Positions 37,201-46,900 of a DNA stretch of 64,000 bases are shown piece by piece. A program made the translations under genes and the position numbers. The notes under the pieces are model-generated. The model was not told the origin of the DNA. It ran no database searches and saw only the letters and a list, made by a program, of their open reading frames with translations. Each line of letters starts with the position of its first letter. Position 1 is the first letter of the stretch. The DNA comes from Polaribacter sp. BM10. Its GTDB lineage: Bacteria > Bacteroidota > Bacteroidia > Flavobacteriales > Flavobacteriaceae. The stretch is from contig NZ_CP019704.1 of assembly GCF_002005425.1 (NCBI RefSeq), positions 310,001-374,000 of the forward strand. Reading direction: 5' to 3'.

Positions 37201-40200
37201 CATCTCTATAATCTACATCTCCAGAATTAAATACATCACCATCTTCATCAGGAAAATTATTACTTTGCGAATTGTCAAAAGAACCGTTTACGTCGTTATA
37301 ATTATCTCCGTTATCATAAGCATTATCTAAACCATTTACGCCGTATACACCTGTTAAAGTTAAGCCTGCTTCAAAATTATCTAATTTACCATCGTTATCT
37401 GAATCTGTATCTAAATAATCAAAAGCGCCATCTGTATCTGTATCTTCTGGAGTTAAACCACTAGAATAAGCAGTATCTACACCATTGGCATCATATACGC
37501 CGTCTGGAGCTGTATAGCCTAAAGTACTTTGAGCTTCAATATTATCAGGTATTCCATCATTGTCAGAATCTAAATCTAAGCAGTTTAGAATTCCATCGCC
37601 ATCAAAATCATCTGCAGGATTGATATATTCTACTTGGAAATTATTTAAATCGAAGTTAGAAATTTGTCCGAAAAAAGAATTGTCAATGTAATAATCATTT
37701 CCATTTGCGGTTTGTGCGCTTGTATAAACAACATTACCATTCACTAAATAACTTACATTTGTACCTGTTTTTCTAATACTTAGTATATTTCCACTTGCTC
37801 CGCTTCCAAAATCACCTCTGTATGTGCCATTTTCATAGATTTGTAACGTTTGATTACTACCAATTATATAAAAAGAAAAATCTACATCTGTCCAACTATT
37901 AGATGAATCTGTACCAGATTCATTAATTCCAATAACAACTCTTCTATTCGTAAAGTCTGTATAGTTACCATTAATGGTAAATTTCATTTCGAAGTCACTA
38001 TTTACACCATAAGTAGAAAAATCTGGAGAATGTGTACTGTTTACATAATTGGCGGTTCCGTTTGTAAAGTTTAAATTGTTACCATTATAGCTAAATCCAG
38101 AACCAGAAACGGTTGTAAAAGATAGGTTTTCTGATATGATAGAGGCGGCATCACAACCTTCTACAGTATCTAAAATTCCGTCATTATCATCATCTAAATC
38201 TACACTGTTAGGAATTCCATCTCCATCAGTATCAATAAAAGTACTTGTATTATCTCTCCAATCTATTTCGCCACCTGTAGGATTATCTGGAAAGTCGTTA
38301 AAAGGAGTTTCATCGAAATTACCATTAACGTCTGTATAATTGTCAGAATTCTCATAACTAGAATCTAAACCATTTAAACCGAAATTACCGTGTAAAGACA
38401 AATTAGCTTCTGCTCTATCAGATGTTCCGTCATTATCAGAATCTAAATCTAAATAATCTGGAATGGTGTCATTAGAATTATCCGTATTTACAGGAGTAAT
38501 ATCTGTACCACCTTGTGCAGTTTCATAATTATCATCTAAACCATTATTATTTGCATCTGTAAAACCGGCGTTTGGTGCACCACTAGGAGCTATGTATGCG
38601 TTTGTAGCTTGCGCTTCAATGTTATCTGGAATACCATCGTTGTCACTATCTAAATCTAAATAGTTTGGTACACCATCGTTGTCACTATCTAAAGAACAAT
38701 TTGTATTTTGTACAATTCCGATGGCATCAACTTCATAATCTACTGTGTTTATAGTACCTTTTGCAAATCTAAGATATCTAAAACTTACGTTTGAAGTTAC
38801 AATTGTATTTTGAAAAGTAACATTATTAGTAGTTTGTGGACGTACGGGGTGTAGTACATAAGTGTTGTTGTCAGAAGATTCGCTTAAATCTATATATGCT
38901 GTGCCTGTAGTTACATTATTTCTTCTTCTCCAGGTAATTTGATATTGAGTTCCTGCAGGATAGGTTTGTCCGAAATCAAAATTAAAGGTACTAGTTCCGT
39001 TATAAACTTGTCCGAAATTACCGTCTGGTTCTCCAATAATATTATTAGAGTTTACAATACTAACTTCAGATTCTATAAATCCATTATCATATTTAGCACA
39101 TTCGGTTGCATAACCTTCTAATGTATCTATAATACCATCATTATCATTGTCGATATCTACAGAATTAGCAATACCGTCTCCATCAGTATCAATGAAACCA
39201 GCAACAGATACATCTCTCCAATTTACATCATTTGGCAATCCTAAATTAGCATTATTGTCTTGATCTGGAAAGTTGTCTACTTGAGTATTATCGAAAGATC
39301 CGTTTACGTCGTAATAATTATCTTCATTATCAAAAATATTATCTAAACCATTCTCGCCAACGTTGCCGCTTAAAATTAAATTAGCTTCTACAGTATCAGG
39401 TACAGTATCATTATCAGAATCTAAGTCTTTATAATCTGGCTCTCCGTCATTTTCAGAATTTACAGGAATAATTGCAACACCTGCTGTTCCACCAGCAACT
39501 ACTGGATCATAATTATCGTCTAAACCATCATTGTCAATGTCGATAAATCCGTTTCCAACAGATCCACTTGGGGCAATATATCCATTTGTAGTTTGAGCTT
39601 CGATGTTATCGGGAATTCCGTCATTATCGGTATCTAAATCTAAGTGATTAGGAATTCCGTCATTATCAAAATCAAAAATATCAGGAACACCATCTGAGTT
39701 TGAATCTATATAACTTGTGTTAGAGCCATCACCAGTACCATCATCTCTAGTATCTAGATAATTTGGCAGTTTATCACCATCTTCATCACCTAATGGATCA
39801 TAAGTGGTTGCACCTACTGTTAATTCTTCTGTATCTAGAACACCGTCATTATCATCATCAACATCTACAATATCTGGTACGCCATCATTATCAGTATCTA
39901 ATTCTTCGATCGCATTTAATTCTATTGCTATTTGTAAACTTTCTAAACCTTGATATGGAAAAGGACCTTCGTCTGCATCTGTTCTCGGGTAAAATGAGAT
40001 ATTCATGTTACCAGAATTTGGTTGTGCAATAAAAACAATATTGTTAGTTCCCCATTTATCTCTAGTTATAGATGAAATAGTTTGTCTTCCATTATTATCA
40101 ATTTCAAAATCAAATTGATCCATATAAGTTCCAGAATAATAAGAATTGGCTGGATCAGTACCATCTGCATTTGATAAAGCTGTTAGTGTGTATATTTTTA

Positions 40201-40612
40201 AAATATAAATTTTGTTTGCCACTAACTCTCCCATAGTAGCAGTTACAGATTCTTCTGAACCAGCTAAACCTATACCATCTCCAATATCTCTAATAGATAC
40301 CCATGTTAAGTCTCCTGTTGGAGGCAGAGGTAGAGGGTTTACCCAAGTAGCATTACCACCTGCACTTCCTTGTCCACCGGTATTAAATCTATTAGAAATA
40401 TCTGGTGTACCACCAGTATCTAACCAATTTGTAGGTGTACAGTTACCGCAATTTGAGCTTGCTGTACCTGTACCAGGAATTGTTTGTGAATAAGAATTGT
40501 TAATAATTGTTAAAGATGTAATTAACAAAAAAGATAATATAAAGTTATTTCTTTTGTTTTTTAGATTCTGAACTTCCCCAAATTCAAGAATCCTAAGAAA
40601 AACATTTGTCAT
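31256..40612 (-). CDS. Giant modular T9SS-exported surface protein with calcium-binding TSP3 repeats, LamG and other inserts
   Basis: The 3118-residue protein has a signal peptide (hydrophobic segment about residues 24-40, ending NSYSQ). Five modules each carry the block DNDGIPDNIEAQ and a following D-x-D-x-D-G-x-x-D thrombospondin type 3 series; such repeats bind calcium and form stiff rods. Different beta-rich inserts of 130-220 residues sit between modules: near 500-640, 820-1000, 1170-1370, and a LamG-like (concanavalin A fold) insert near 1555-1760. A DUF8202-like domain (TLWLRADKDVTGGN...WEDQT) follows near 1945-2160. The last about 75 residues form a type IX sorting domain (VELYNLLGQKVNTYSNLENG...ISKKLLIE). 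An adhesin or surface-layer role is likely. The start is the first ATG; a short non-hydrophobic lead precedes the signal. Confidence 0.87.
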   Translation of the reverse strand: MTNVFLRILEFGEVQNLKNKRNNFILSFLLITSLTIINNSYSQTIPGTGTASSNCGNCTPTNWLDTGGTPDISNRFNTGGQGSAGGNATWVNPLPLPPTGDLTWVSIRDIGDGIGLAGSEESVTATMGELVANKIYILKIYTLTALSNADGTDPANSYYSGTYMDQFDFEIDNNGRQTISSITRDKWGTNNIVFIAQPNSGNMNISFYPRTDADEGPFPYQGLESLQIAIELNAIEELDTDNDGVPDIVDVDDDNDGVLDTEELTVGATTYDPLGDEDGDKLPNYLDTRDDGTGDGSNTSYIDSNSDGVPDIFDFDNDGIPNHLDLDTDNDGIPDNIEAQTTNGYIAPSGSVGNGFIDIDNDGLDDNYDPVVAGGTAGVAIIPVNSENDGEPDYKDLDSDNDTVPDTVEANLILSGNVGENGLDNIFDNEDNYYDVNGSFDNTQVDNFPDQDNNANLGLPNDVNWRDVSVAGFIDTDGDGIANSVDIDNDNDGIIDTLEGYATECAKYDNGFIESEVSIVNSNNIIGEPDGNFGQVYNGTSTFNFDFGQTYPAGTQYQITWRRRNNVTTGTAYIDLSESSDNNTYVLHPVRPQTTNNVTFQNTIVTSNVSFRYLRFAKGTINTVDYEVDAIGIVQNTNCSLDSDNDGVPNYLDLDSDNDGIPDNIEAQATNAYIAPSGAPNAGFTDANNNGLDDNYETAQGGTDITPVNTDNSNDTIPDYLDLDSDNDGTSDRAEANLSLHGNFGLNGLDSSYENSDNYTDVNGNFDETPFNDFPDNPTGGEIDWRDNTSTFIDTDGDGIPNSVDLDDDNDGILDTVEGCDAASIISENLSFTTVSGSGFSYNGNNLNFTNGTANYVNSTHSPDFSTYGVNSDFEMKFTINGNYTDFTNRRVVIGINESGTDSSNSWTDVDFSFYIIGSNQTLQIYENGTYRGDFGSGASGNILSIRKTGTNVSYLVNGNVVYTSAQTANGNDYYIDNSFFGQISNFDLNNFQVEYINPADDFDGDGILNCLDLDSDNDGIPDNIEAQSTLGYTAPDGVYDANGVDTAYSSGLTPEDTDTDGAFDYLDTDSDNDGKLDNFEAGLTLTGVYGVNGLDNAYDNGDNYNDVNGSFDNSQSNNFPDEDGDVFNSGDVDYRDDTFTNDYDGDGISDELDLDDDNDGIVDAIELGPGSCLISDPTGGILNWNNEFTNGDTTFISGDDPLGTSANLSNNNVNILLSRTSNVLSESEFRVNNATTTNSSYNLNQGASFSAFSRHIINFDAPVFGINFTIYDVNVDVNTIAIDRVKIIITKQDGTIYNLTGADYTTGASNSFTGNNTFLGTSTDSSNITINSISEWITQVQIVYENAGSGSITATQNIAIGDIGFCTPIDSDGDTVFDFRDLDADNDGIPDNIEAQTTSGYIAPTGSYSLFGIDLAYDTGITPVNTDETGEPDYLDLDSDDDGINDILESGLTTLPNNGSTTTNPVGKNGLDNTLDNGDDYVDVNGSFDNTPTDNFTDGDADVNIGGDLDYRDDIIGVDTDGDGITNDIDIDDDNDGIPDIIEDQADASISPTFATNPDAYWPLDNNSNDASGNGNNERPETNQPDYSTDAIQGTHSADFNGTNDVLRYSQNGGFMESTYTHISFSAWIKPDDVSGQRVIYEEGGATNGITLWINNGVITLSTRNGGAANQRDLAHPVSIAVDNAWHHVAATFVNGILTLYVDGNPVSLDISADYTTIPGHTNDGGLGGPIGGATGAGVNGYYSGLIDAARYSNTPAGVFSAEDISTEVALGSDSDNDGIINSLDIDADNDGIPDNIEAQPTIGYISPSGSDTDNDGLDDAYDPDCALAADCAGIIGVNLTTQENTDASLTNPDTIPDYLDSDSDGDGLLDIEENGFTDNTVSGTDSDNDGLDDNFEGANTNDRYDVNDEINTPSQDLPDEDSDVSTDDVDYRDEDSDPVTPDFTGNTLWLRADKDVTGGNTVTRWEDQTASLDFDATTGQEPDASIVANNLNFNPTVTFNQANGDGLSYTGLLNPRTMYIVYNDQSNTDWATPFTHNDGAGLGHGNGNTTNGTDFVFDTTYNPIEVRDGVQYVNGLETQLTAHPRPDTFEMHSRIFTSNISPDSEGSYTYTVGRDRNFTTRVIDGSVAEVILYSDAHSDAKKQSVETYLAIKYGFTLSNTNNTSVTDGDYVLTDGNTKVWDYTANSNFHNDIAGIGKDDAMALEQRQSKSVNSDALITIGLNTIAATNLANSGSFSKNKDFLVWGNNNGNINSITETELVCAPEKTIGRTWKIVETGSVGSTQITANKAILDAALTTPNTIKVLKVADDANFTSNVNYVLLTDTVINSENVYAAQYDFNGVKYFTYSEINGIFWNGDVNAWTGGNSSLIAGGPSTNAADRDKVMVIDSQTSLTHAVLTENVVVECVWIKDDSKLMVSDNRYLEFDEDFILDGEMKLIGDGQLIQTHAGFSNVQGNGKLYRDQQAVVPSIYRYHYWSSPVRELNQDSFRVKEVMKDGNEPTSAASTITEIDWSGNGNIYDGAPGVAGVTPIKIAPYWIYSYLNGTTQAEYVQKRESSPIKRGQGYTMKSTGQNPQNFTFVGTPNDGSITFDVDPATTSLLGNPYPSALDATDFINTNINEIDGTIYFWEHTGEDKANPASSEGHNLTGYQGGYSQRNISMGIAANGVGSLPALVFDWTDAILSGNTVTQTVSGITTTVTKSAGNIGLLPNILGVGGTLGNIIGDIGLTTSTYDVTFDFNAKVDLKSIYLFNNVILPLTNPTVTLTPNGGASPVTQELSGITGQEITLDWEDVTSFTITTDSPYNLIIDDLKFTKGNLPSLGDGVYHAPNRYIGVGQGFFVSSSSIGGRIRFENSQRNYRDNNYAAGGTFFFKSNQKKSAQEQETSLLPKLKLGFNYNVTDEIKSHRQIGISFRRNNTFGYDNGYDSDIYDLNSTDFYWHFQEYSNRKLIIAGVPSLEKDMEIPLSVIIGSNNSFTVQIDEVENIEDNIYLLDKLTNTSYLLSNTATELNVPIGTYTDRFFITFASKNALSVENDAILSENLEVFMDNDNREIVIRNNDLLNIKKVELYNLLGQKVNTYSNLENGIENRLKINKLPTAIYTVNLVTEKGKISKKLLIE

Positions 40613-40907
40613 TTAATAAGATTTATTATTTAAAAAACACTAGTGTTAAATGCAAATATAATGTTAAAATTTTAACAATACAACAATCAATTAAATACTA
40701 GGTTTTTAAGTAATAAATACTTGATTTGTTAACTAGGTGTTTACACGTGTTTTCTTTTTTTGGATTAAATTTAATTAATTTAAGATATTTTTAATTGAGG
40801 TGAAATAAATTTTTGATAAAATATAAATTAAAAATAACTATACTAATATTTATAAAATGTTTAATTTTAAGCAATTGTTATTTAATAAAACCATACATAT
40901 TTAAAAA

Positions 40908-43715
40908 ATGAAAAATTATATATCTACAAGTATTGTTGTTGTTTTTTTGTTGTTTGTTGTGGGTGATTTATGTTCTCAAGAAGTGCCGCCAATCGATGTT
41001 TTTACAACAGAAGAATATGGTGGTGAAAATCAAAATTGGTCTATTTCACAATCTGATAATAAATATATATATGTAGCAAATAACAAGGGTTTGTTAGAGT
41101 ATAACGGGGAAGATTGGCAGTTGTACATTACACCAAACGAGACTATAATGCGTTCTGTAAAATGCATTTCTAACAGAATCTATACAGGATTTTTTATGGA
41201 TTTCGGTTTCTGGGAAAAGGATGAGTTTGGTTTACTTAAATTTTCTTCTTTGGTTGAAACTGAAAAGGTAAAAATGCTAGAAGATGAGCAAATTTGGGAG
41301 ATAATAGAGTTGGATGGATGGGTGTTGTTTAAGTCTTTGCAGAGAATATATTTATACAGTTTAGAAACTCAGAAAATAAAAATTATAGAAAGTTTTAATG
41401 AAATTACAAAGATTGCTAAAGTAAAGGATGTAGTCTATTTTCAAGATTTCGAAAAGGGATTATTTAGAATTGAAAATGGCGCGTCTCTTTTAGTTTCTGA
41501 AAATGAAATATTTAAAAATAACAAATTAACAAACATTTTTCACTTTAATGGAAAGCCTCTTTTTTTAACACAAAATAAAGGGTTTTATTACTTCGAAAAT
41601 AACAAAGTGTTAAAATGGAAAATTGAAGCAGCTACTAAATTAGAGAATAATACTATTTATAGTGCGCAATTATTGGCAAACGAATCTTTTGTTTTAGGTA
41701 CAATTTCTAATGGATTACTATACTTAAATAAATTTGGTGAAATTGAATATGAACTCAATCAGAATTTAGGCTTAAGCAATAACACAGTATTATCTATTTT
41801 TGAAGATTTTGAAAAAAATTTATGGTTAGGCTTAGATAACGGAATTAATCTTGTAAATTTTAATTCTCCTTTTAAAACGTTTTCAAATCAAAAAGAGTTT
41901 TTGGGTACGATTTATACATCTTTATTACATCAAGGAAATATGTATTTAGGAACAAACCAAGGGTTATTTGTTAAAAAATATAATACAAAGGAATCTTTTG
42001 CTTTTGTTAAAGGTACGCAAGGTCAAGTTTGGAATTTAAAATCAATTAAGGGAACTTTATTTTGTGGTCATGATTCAGGAACTTTTATAATTGATGATAA
42101 AAAAGCAAAATTAATTTTTGATTCCCAAGGAAGCTGGGATTTTAAATCTTTGGATAAAGACTTTGTTTTACAAGGTAGTTACGACGGTTTATATGTTTTA
42201 CAGAAGAAAAATGACAATTGGGTTGTAAGAAATAAGATTAATGGTTTTAAAAACTCTAGTAGATATTTTTTGATATTTGACAATTTTGAAATTTTTGTAA
42301 ATCATGAATATAAAGGAGTTTTTAAACTAAAGGTTGATGCAGATTTAAGAAGTGTTATAAGTTTAGAAAAAGAAGAGTCTGTTCGTAAAGGCTTACACTC
42401 TAGTCTGCTTAAATACAAAGATGAAGCTTTATACGCATCTAAAGAAGGTGTTTTTAAATATGATTTTACTAATAATGTTTTTAAAATTGATTCTACTTAC
42501 AGCGAGTTATTGCCAAAAAGTAATTTTATATCTGCAAAATTAATTGCAAATAATACAACGAATAAATTGTGGTCTTTTACTAGTGATGGACTTCGATATT
42601 TAAGTCCTGGAGCTTTAAGTGATAAACCAAATTTAAATATTATTCCAGTTAAAAATACTTTATATAAAGGTGCTTCTGGTTTCGAAAATATTATTCATTT
42701 AGAAAATGATAAATATTTAATAGGTACAATAAACGGATACTTAATAATAGACTTAAACAAGATAAAGGTTCCTAAGAGTTTTAATATTAATATAACCAAT
42801 GTTATTAATTATGAAATAGATCAGCCATTTAAAAATGTAAACTTAACCAAAGAAGCTAATTTTAAAACTAAGGAAAATAGCGTAGAGTTTTCTTACAGTG
42901 TTCCTAGTTTTAAAAGTGGAGCTAGCTTAACATATCAACATAAATTAGAAGGTTACAATAGTAAATGGAGTACTTTTTCTGAATCAAATAAAACACTCTT
43001 TGAGAACTTACCACATGGTAATTATATTTTTAAGGTAAGGGCTTTAGCATCTGGTAAAGTTAGTAGTAATGTAGCTAGTTTTAATTTTAATATTGCGAAG
43101 CCATGGTTTTTATCTGAATTTGCAATTGTTGTGTATATTTTGATTTTTATTTTGATGGTTTTTATTTGGTATGTTTTATCTAAAAAATATTACAACGATA
43201 AACAGCAAAAGCTTTTGTTAAAAGCCCAAAAAGAGTTAGAGCTAAAAGAATTAGAAAGTTCTCAAAAAATTATCAAGCTTAATAATGAAAAATTAAGAAA
43301 TGATATTGCTAGTAAAAATAGAGAATTGGCAACATCTACAATGAGTATTATTAAGAAAAATGAGTTTTTAAGTAATTTAAAAACCGAACTTCTTAAAGGT
43401 AAGGAACAAAACATTACAAAGGTTGTTAAAATTATAGATAAGAATTTAAACAATACAGACGATTGGAAAATGTTTCAAGAAGCATTTAATAATGCAGATC
43501 AAAAATTCTTAGATAAGATGAAAGAGAGGCATCAAAATTTAACCCCTAATGATTTGAGGTTGTGCGCTTACCTTAGATTGAATTTGTCTTCTAAAGAGAT
43601 TGCTCCTTTGTTAAATATATCACCAAGAAGTGTTGAGGTAAAGAGGTATCGATTGCGTAAAAAGATGGATTTGGATCACGATATCAACTTAACAAATTAC
43701 ATTTTGGATATCTAA
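40908..43715 (+). CDS. Transmembrane one-component regulator: beta-propeller sensor, Y_Y_Y domain, LuxR-like HTH
   Basis: The 935-residue protein has a signal peptide (ending DLCSQ). A periplasmic two-component-regulator-type propeller follows (about 30-660, repeats such as NTVLSIFEDFEKNLWLGLDNG), then a triple-tyrosine domain (about 665-730, YQHKLEGYNSKWSTF). A single membrane helix (about 738-758) leads to a coiled coil (about 765-850). A C-terminal LuxR-like helix-turn-helix spans about 878-935 (NDLRLCAYLRLNLSSKEIAPLLNI). There is no histidine kinase or receiver domain, so unlike hybrid two-component systems it must signal directly across the membrane. It lies 208 bp upstream of susC on the same strand and is the likely activator of the locus in response to laminarin oligosaccharides. 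DNA target inferred from two matching upstream sites. Confidence 0.88.
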   Translation: MKNYISTSIVVVFLLFVVGDLCSQEVPPIDVFTTEEYGGENQNWSISQSDNKYIYVANNKGLLEYNGEDWQLYITPNETIMRSVKCISNRIYTGFFMDFGFWEKDEFGLLKFSSLVETEKVKMLEDEQIWEIIELDGWVLFKSLQRIYLYSLETQKIKIIESFNEITKIAKVKDVVYFQDFEKGLFRIENGASLLVSENEIFKNNKLTNIFHFNGKPLFLTQNKGFYYFENNKVLKWKIEAATKLENNTIYSAQLLANESFVLGTISNGLLYLNKFGEIEYELNQNLGLSNNTVLSIFEDFEKNLWLGLDNGINLVNFNSPFKTFSNQKEFLGTIYTSLLHQGNMYLGTNQGLFVKKYNTKESFAFVKGTQGQVWNLKSIKGTLFCGHDSGTFIIDDKKAKLIFDSQGSWDFKSLDKDFVLQGSYDGLYVLQKKNDNWVVRNKINGFKNSSRYFLIFDNFEIFVNHEYKGVFKLKVDADLRSVISLEKEESVRKGLHSSLLKYKDEALYASKEGVFKYDFTNNVFKIDSTYSELLPKSNFISAKLIANNTTNKLWSFTSDGLRYLSPGALSDKPNLNIIPVKNTLYKGASGFENIIHLENDKYLIGTINGYLIIDLNKIKVPKSFNINITNVINYEIDQPFKNVNLTKEANFKTKENSVEFSYSVPSFKSGASLTYQHKLEGYNSKWSTFSESNKTLFENLPHGNYIFKVRALASGKVSSNVASFNFNIAKPWFLSEFAIVVYILIFILMVFIWYVLSKKYYNDKQQKLLLKAQKELELKELESSQKIIKLNNEKLRNDIASKNRELATSTMSIIKKNEFLSNLKTELLKGKEQNITKVVKIIDKNLNNTDDWKMFQEAFNNADQKFLDKMKERHQNLTPNDLRLCAYLRLNLSSKEIAPLLNISPRSVEVKRYRLRKKMDLDHDINLTNYILDI

Positions 43716-43839
43716 TACCACATCAAGAGGTATTAAGACCTATACATAACCACAACATTGGTGTTTAACTTAAGTTTTTGAAGCTTTATCATTCCATGTA
43801 AAACAAGGGATTATAAAGTGTTTTTAGTTAAAAATTGCT

Positions 43840-43869
43840 ATGTATGTTTTTTGTTTAGGTGTTTTTTAT
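43840..43869 (+). promoter_or_regulatory. Candidate operator upstream of susC (copy 1 of 2)
   Basis: This 30-bp sequence matches 61336-61365 at 27 of 30 positions. It contains two direct GTTTTTT half-sites 15 bp apart (43846-43852 and 43861-43867). It ends 54 bp before the susC ATG; the other copy ends 56 bp before its gene. Direct half-sites one and a half helical turns apart would suit a dimeric LuxR-like regulator such as the one encoded just upstream. Confidence 0.6.
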
Positions 43870-43923
43870 CAATTTAATAATTTATTGACGTTAAATTTAT
43901 CAAAAAAATAAAACTCTTTATTT

Positions 43924-46900
43924 ATGAGAAAACAAATCACATTTTTACTTCTATTATTTATAGGTTTTTGTGCGACTGCACAAACTGTAAATATAAAAGG
44001 TGTTGTTAAAGATGCCGCTACTGGCGATCCGCTACCAGGAGTTAGTGTTATATTAAAAGGTACATCTAAAGGAACAAATACAGATTTCGATGGAAATTAC
44101 TCTTTAACTAATATAGATAAAGGAGCAATTTTAGTTTTTAGATACTTAGGTTATGCAGAAAAAGAGGTTACTGTTACTTCTAGTAATTTAAATGTATCCT
44201 TAACAGTAGAATCTGAATCTTTAGATGAAATTGTTGTAGTTGGTTACGGCGCACAAAGAAAAAAGGAAATTACTGGTGCAGTTGTTGTAGTTTCTAGTGA
44301 AGAAATTCAGAATTTAAAACCAACAAGAATAGAGCAAGCTTTACAAGGGCAAGTTGCTGGTGTTAACATAACATCTTCTTCTGGTGCACCAGGTGCTGCT
44401 TTAAATATTCGAATTAGAGGTATTTCTACAAACGGAAACAACAATCCTTTAATCTTAGTAGATGGTAATGTTATAGAAGATTTAAGTGTTATCAATCCTT
44501 CTGATATCGAATCTATGAATGTTTTAAAAGATGCCTCTGCAGGTATTTACGGTGTTCGTGGTGCAAATGGTGTTATCATTATTACAACAAAATCTGGTAG
44601 AAAAAATACTGAGTTTAAATATAACTTAAACGCATATGCAGGTTTTCAAAAAACTACAAGAAGCATCAGTTTACTAAACGCAACAGAGTATGCTCTTTTA
44701 GCGAATGAAGCTTTTGCCGCTAACGCAGAGTCTTTACCTTTTAGTAATGTATCTGGTTTGGGTGTTGGTACAGATTGGCAAGACGAAGTTTTTAAAGATG
44801 CAGCAATTTCTAGTATAGATTTTAATGCTACTAAAGGTACCGAAAAATCTACTTATTCATTTGGGGCTTCTCATTTAGATCAAGATGGTATTGTAGGTGG
44901 TTCTAAAGCTAATTTTAATAGAACTACAGCTAAATTTAATTTTAGTACAGATATTTTAAAGAATTTAAAGTTTACTTCTTCTTCAATTTATACAAATACA
45001 AATAGAAGAGGTTTGCCAGAAAATGCTTTGGGTTCTGTGTTATTTAATGCATTAAATATGCCTTCTAATATTTCTGTTAGAGATGCTAATGGCGATTATT
45101 CTTTTGCACCAAATACAGGTGTTGGTATAGAAGTTGTAAATCCTTTAGCACAAACAGAAAATGCTTACAATAGAACCTGGGTAAATAAATTTGCGGGTAG
45201 TTATGGTTTAAATTATTCTTTTTTAGACGGATTTTCTGCTGAATCTAGAATTCAGTTTAACCATGCATCAGTAAAAACTAAAAGTTATAGTCCAGAGGTT
45301 TATTATGGTTCTGGTAAGGTTTTTAATACGGTAAGTGCTCTTGCAGATTTAACAGATGCAAATAATACTTCATCTGTTTTTGAAAGTGAACAAACTTATA
45401 AAGATTATACTTTTGATGCTTTGTTAAAATATGAAAAGACATTTAATGATGTTCATGATGTAAAAGTGTTATTAGGTACATCGGTTTTTAGATCTCAAGG
45501 AATTAACGAATCTAATTTATTAGGTTTTGGTGCCAATGGTAATACATTAGAAAGTGTTAGTGTTGCAGGTTCAGATACATCGCAAGATAATTTAGCATTA
45601 AGTAATCAACCAAGACGTTTTTTTGATAGTAGGCTACTATCTTATTTTGCAAGATTACAGTATAATTATGACGGAAAATATTTAATGTCGGCAGTAATTA
45701 GAAGAGATGGATCTTCTAATTTCGGACCTAAAAATAAATTTGGTTATTTCCCTACTGCATCTGTAGGTTGGGTAGCTTCTAAAGAAAAGTTTTTAGAAGA
45801 TAATTCTGTATTAAGTTTCTTAAAATTAAGAGCTAGTTATGGTGTAATTGGTAACGATAGAATTTCGAGTTTCGGTTTTGTTTCTACATTATCAGGAGAA
45901 GGAGAATATGTTTTTAACAACCAATTACAATTTGGTACTGCACTTGGGGCAATTTCGAATCCAGAAATTAAATGGGAAAAACAAATTCCTTTAGATATTG
46001 GTGTAGATTTAGAGCTTTTTAATAAGATAAATATTACTGCGGATTATTTTAACAAAAGAACAGAAGATTTATTACTAAATCCAGAAGTTTCAGGGATTTT
46101 AGGAGCTTCTGCACCAGGTTCTGGAAGCCCTATTGTAAATGCAGGAACTGTAGAGAATAAAGGTTTCGAATTCTCAATTGGTTATAAAGAAACTATCTCA
46201 GATGATTTTAACTTCGGGATTAAGTACAATTTCACAACTTTAGAAAATGAAGTTTTATTTGTAGGTAATGAAAGCGGTGTTTTATTTGGCGGTTCTTTTG
46301 GCGTAGGTCAAGATCCTCCTTCTAGAATGGAAGCAGGTATGCCAATTGGTTATTTCTACGGATATCAAACTGACGGGATTTTTCAGACACAAGCAGAAGT
46401 AGATGCACATGCAACACAAACAAATGCAAATCCTGGAGATTTAAGGTTTAGAGACATCAATAACGATGGTGAGATTACAAATGAAGATAAAACCTATATC
46501 GGAGATCCTATTGCTGATATAACTATGGGTTTAAATTTCTCTTTTGATTATAAAAATTTCGATTTTAACATGTATGCTTTTGCATCTCTAGGAAATGAAA
46601 TTGTAAGAAACTTCGAAAGAAATTTACCATTAACAAACAGACCAAGATATTATTTAGATAGATGGACAGGTGCTGGAACATCAAATACTTTTCCGAGAGT
46701 TACAACAGGAGCAAACAGTAACGCTCTTTTTTCTGACTTTTTTGTAGAAGATGGTTCTTTTGTAAGGTTGCAAAATATACAATTAGGATATTCTTTAGAT
46801 CAAAAAATATTAGAACAAGTAGGTTTAAGCAAATTCCGTTTTTATGTATCAGCTAATAATTTAGTTACGTTAACAAAATATAGAGGTTACGACCCTACAA

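Noticed and set aside
31256..40612. CRISPR-like periodic repeats in the aspartate-rich region
   Set aside because: The repeats are coding (calcium-binding TSP3 motifs), are irregularly spaced and vary at third codon positions.
43714..43734. Terminator after the regulator gene (AATACC / GGTATT hairpin)
   Set aside because: The stem is only 6 bp, overlaps the stop codon and has no T-run.
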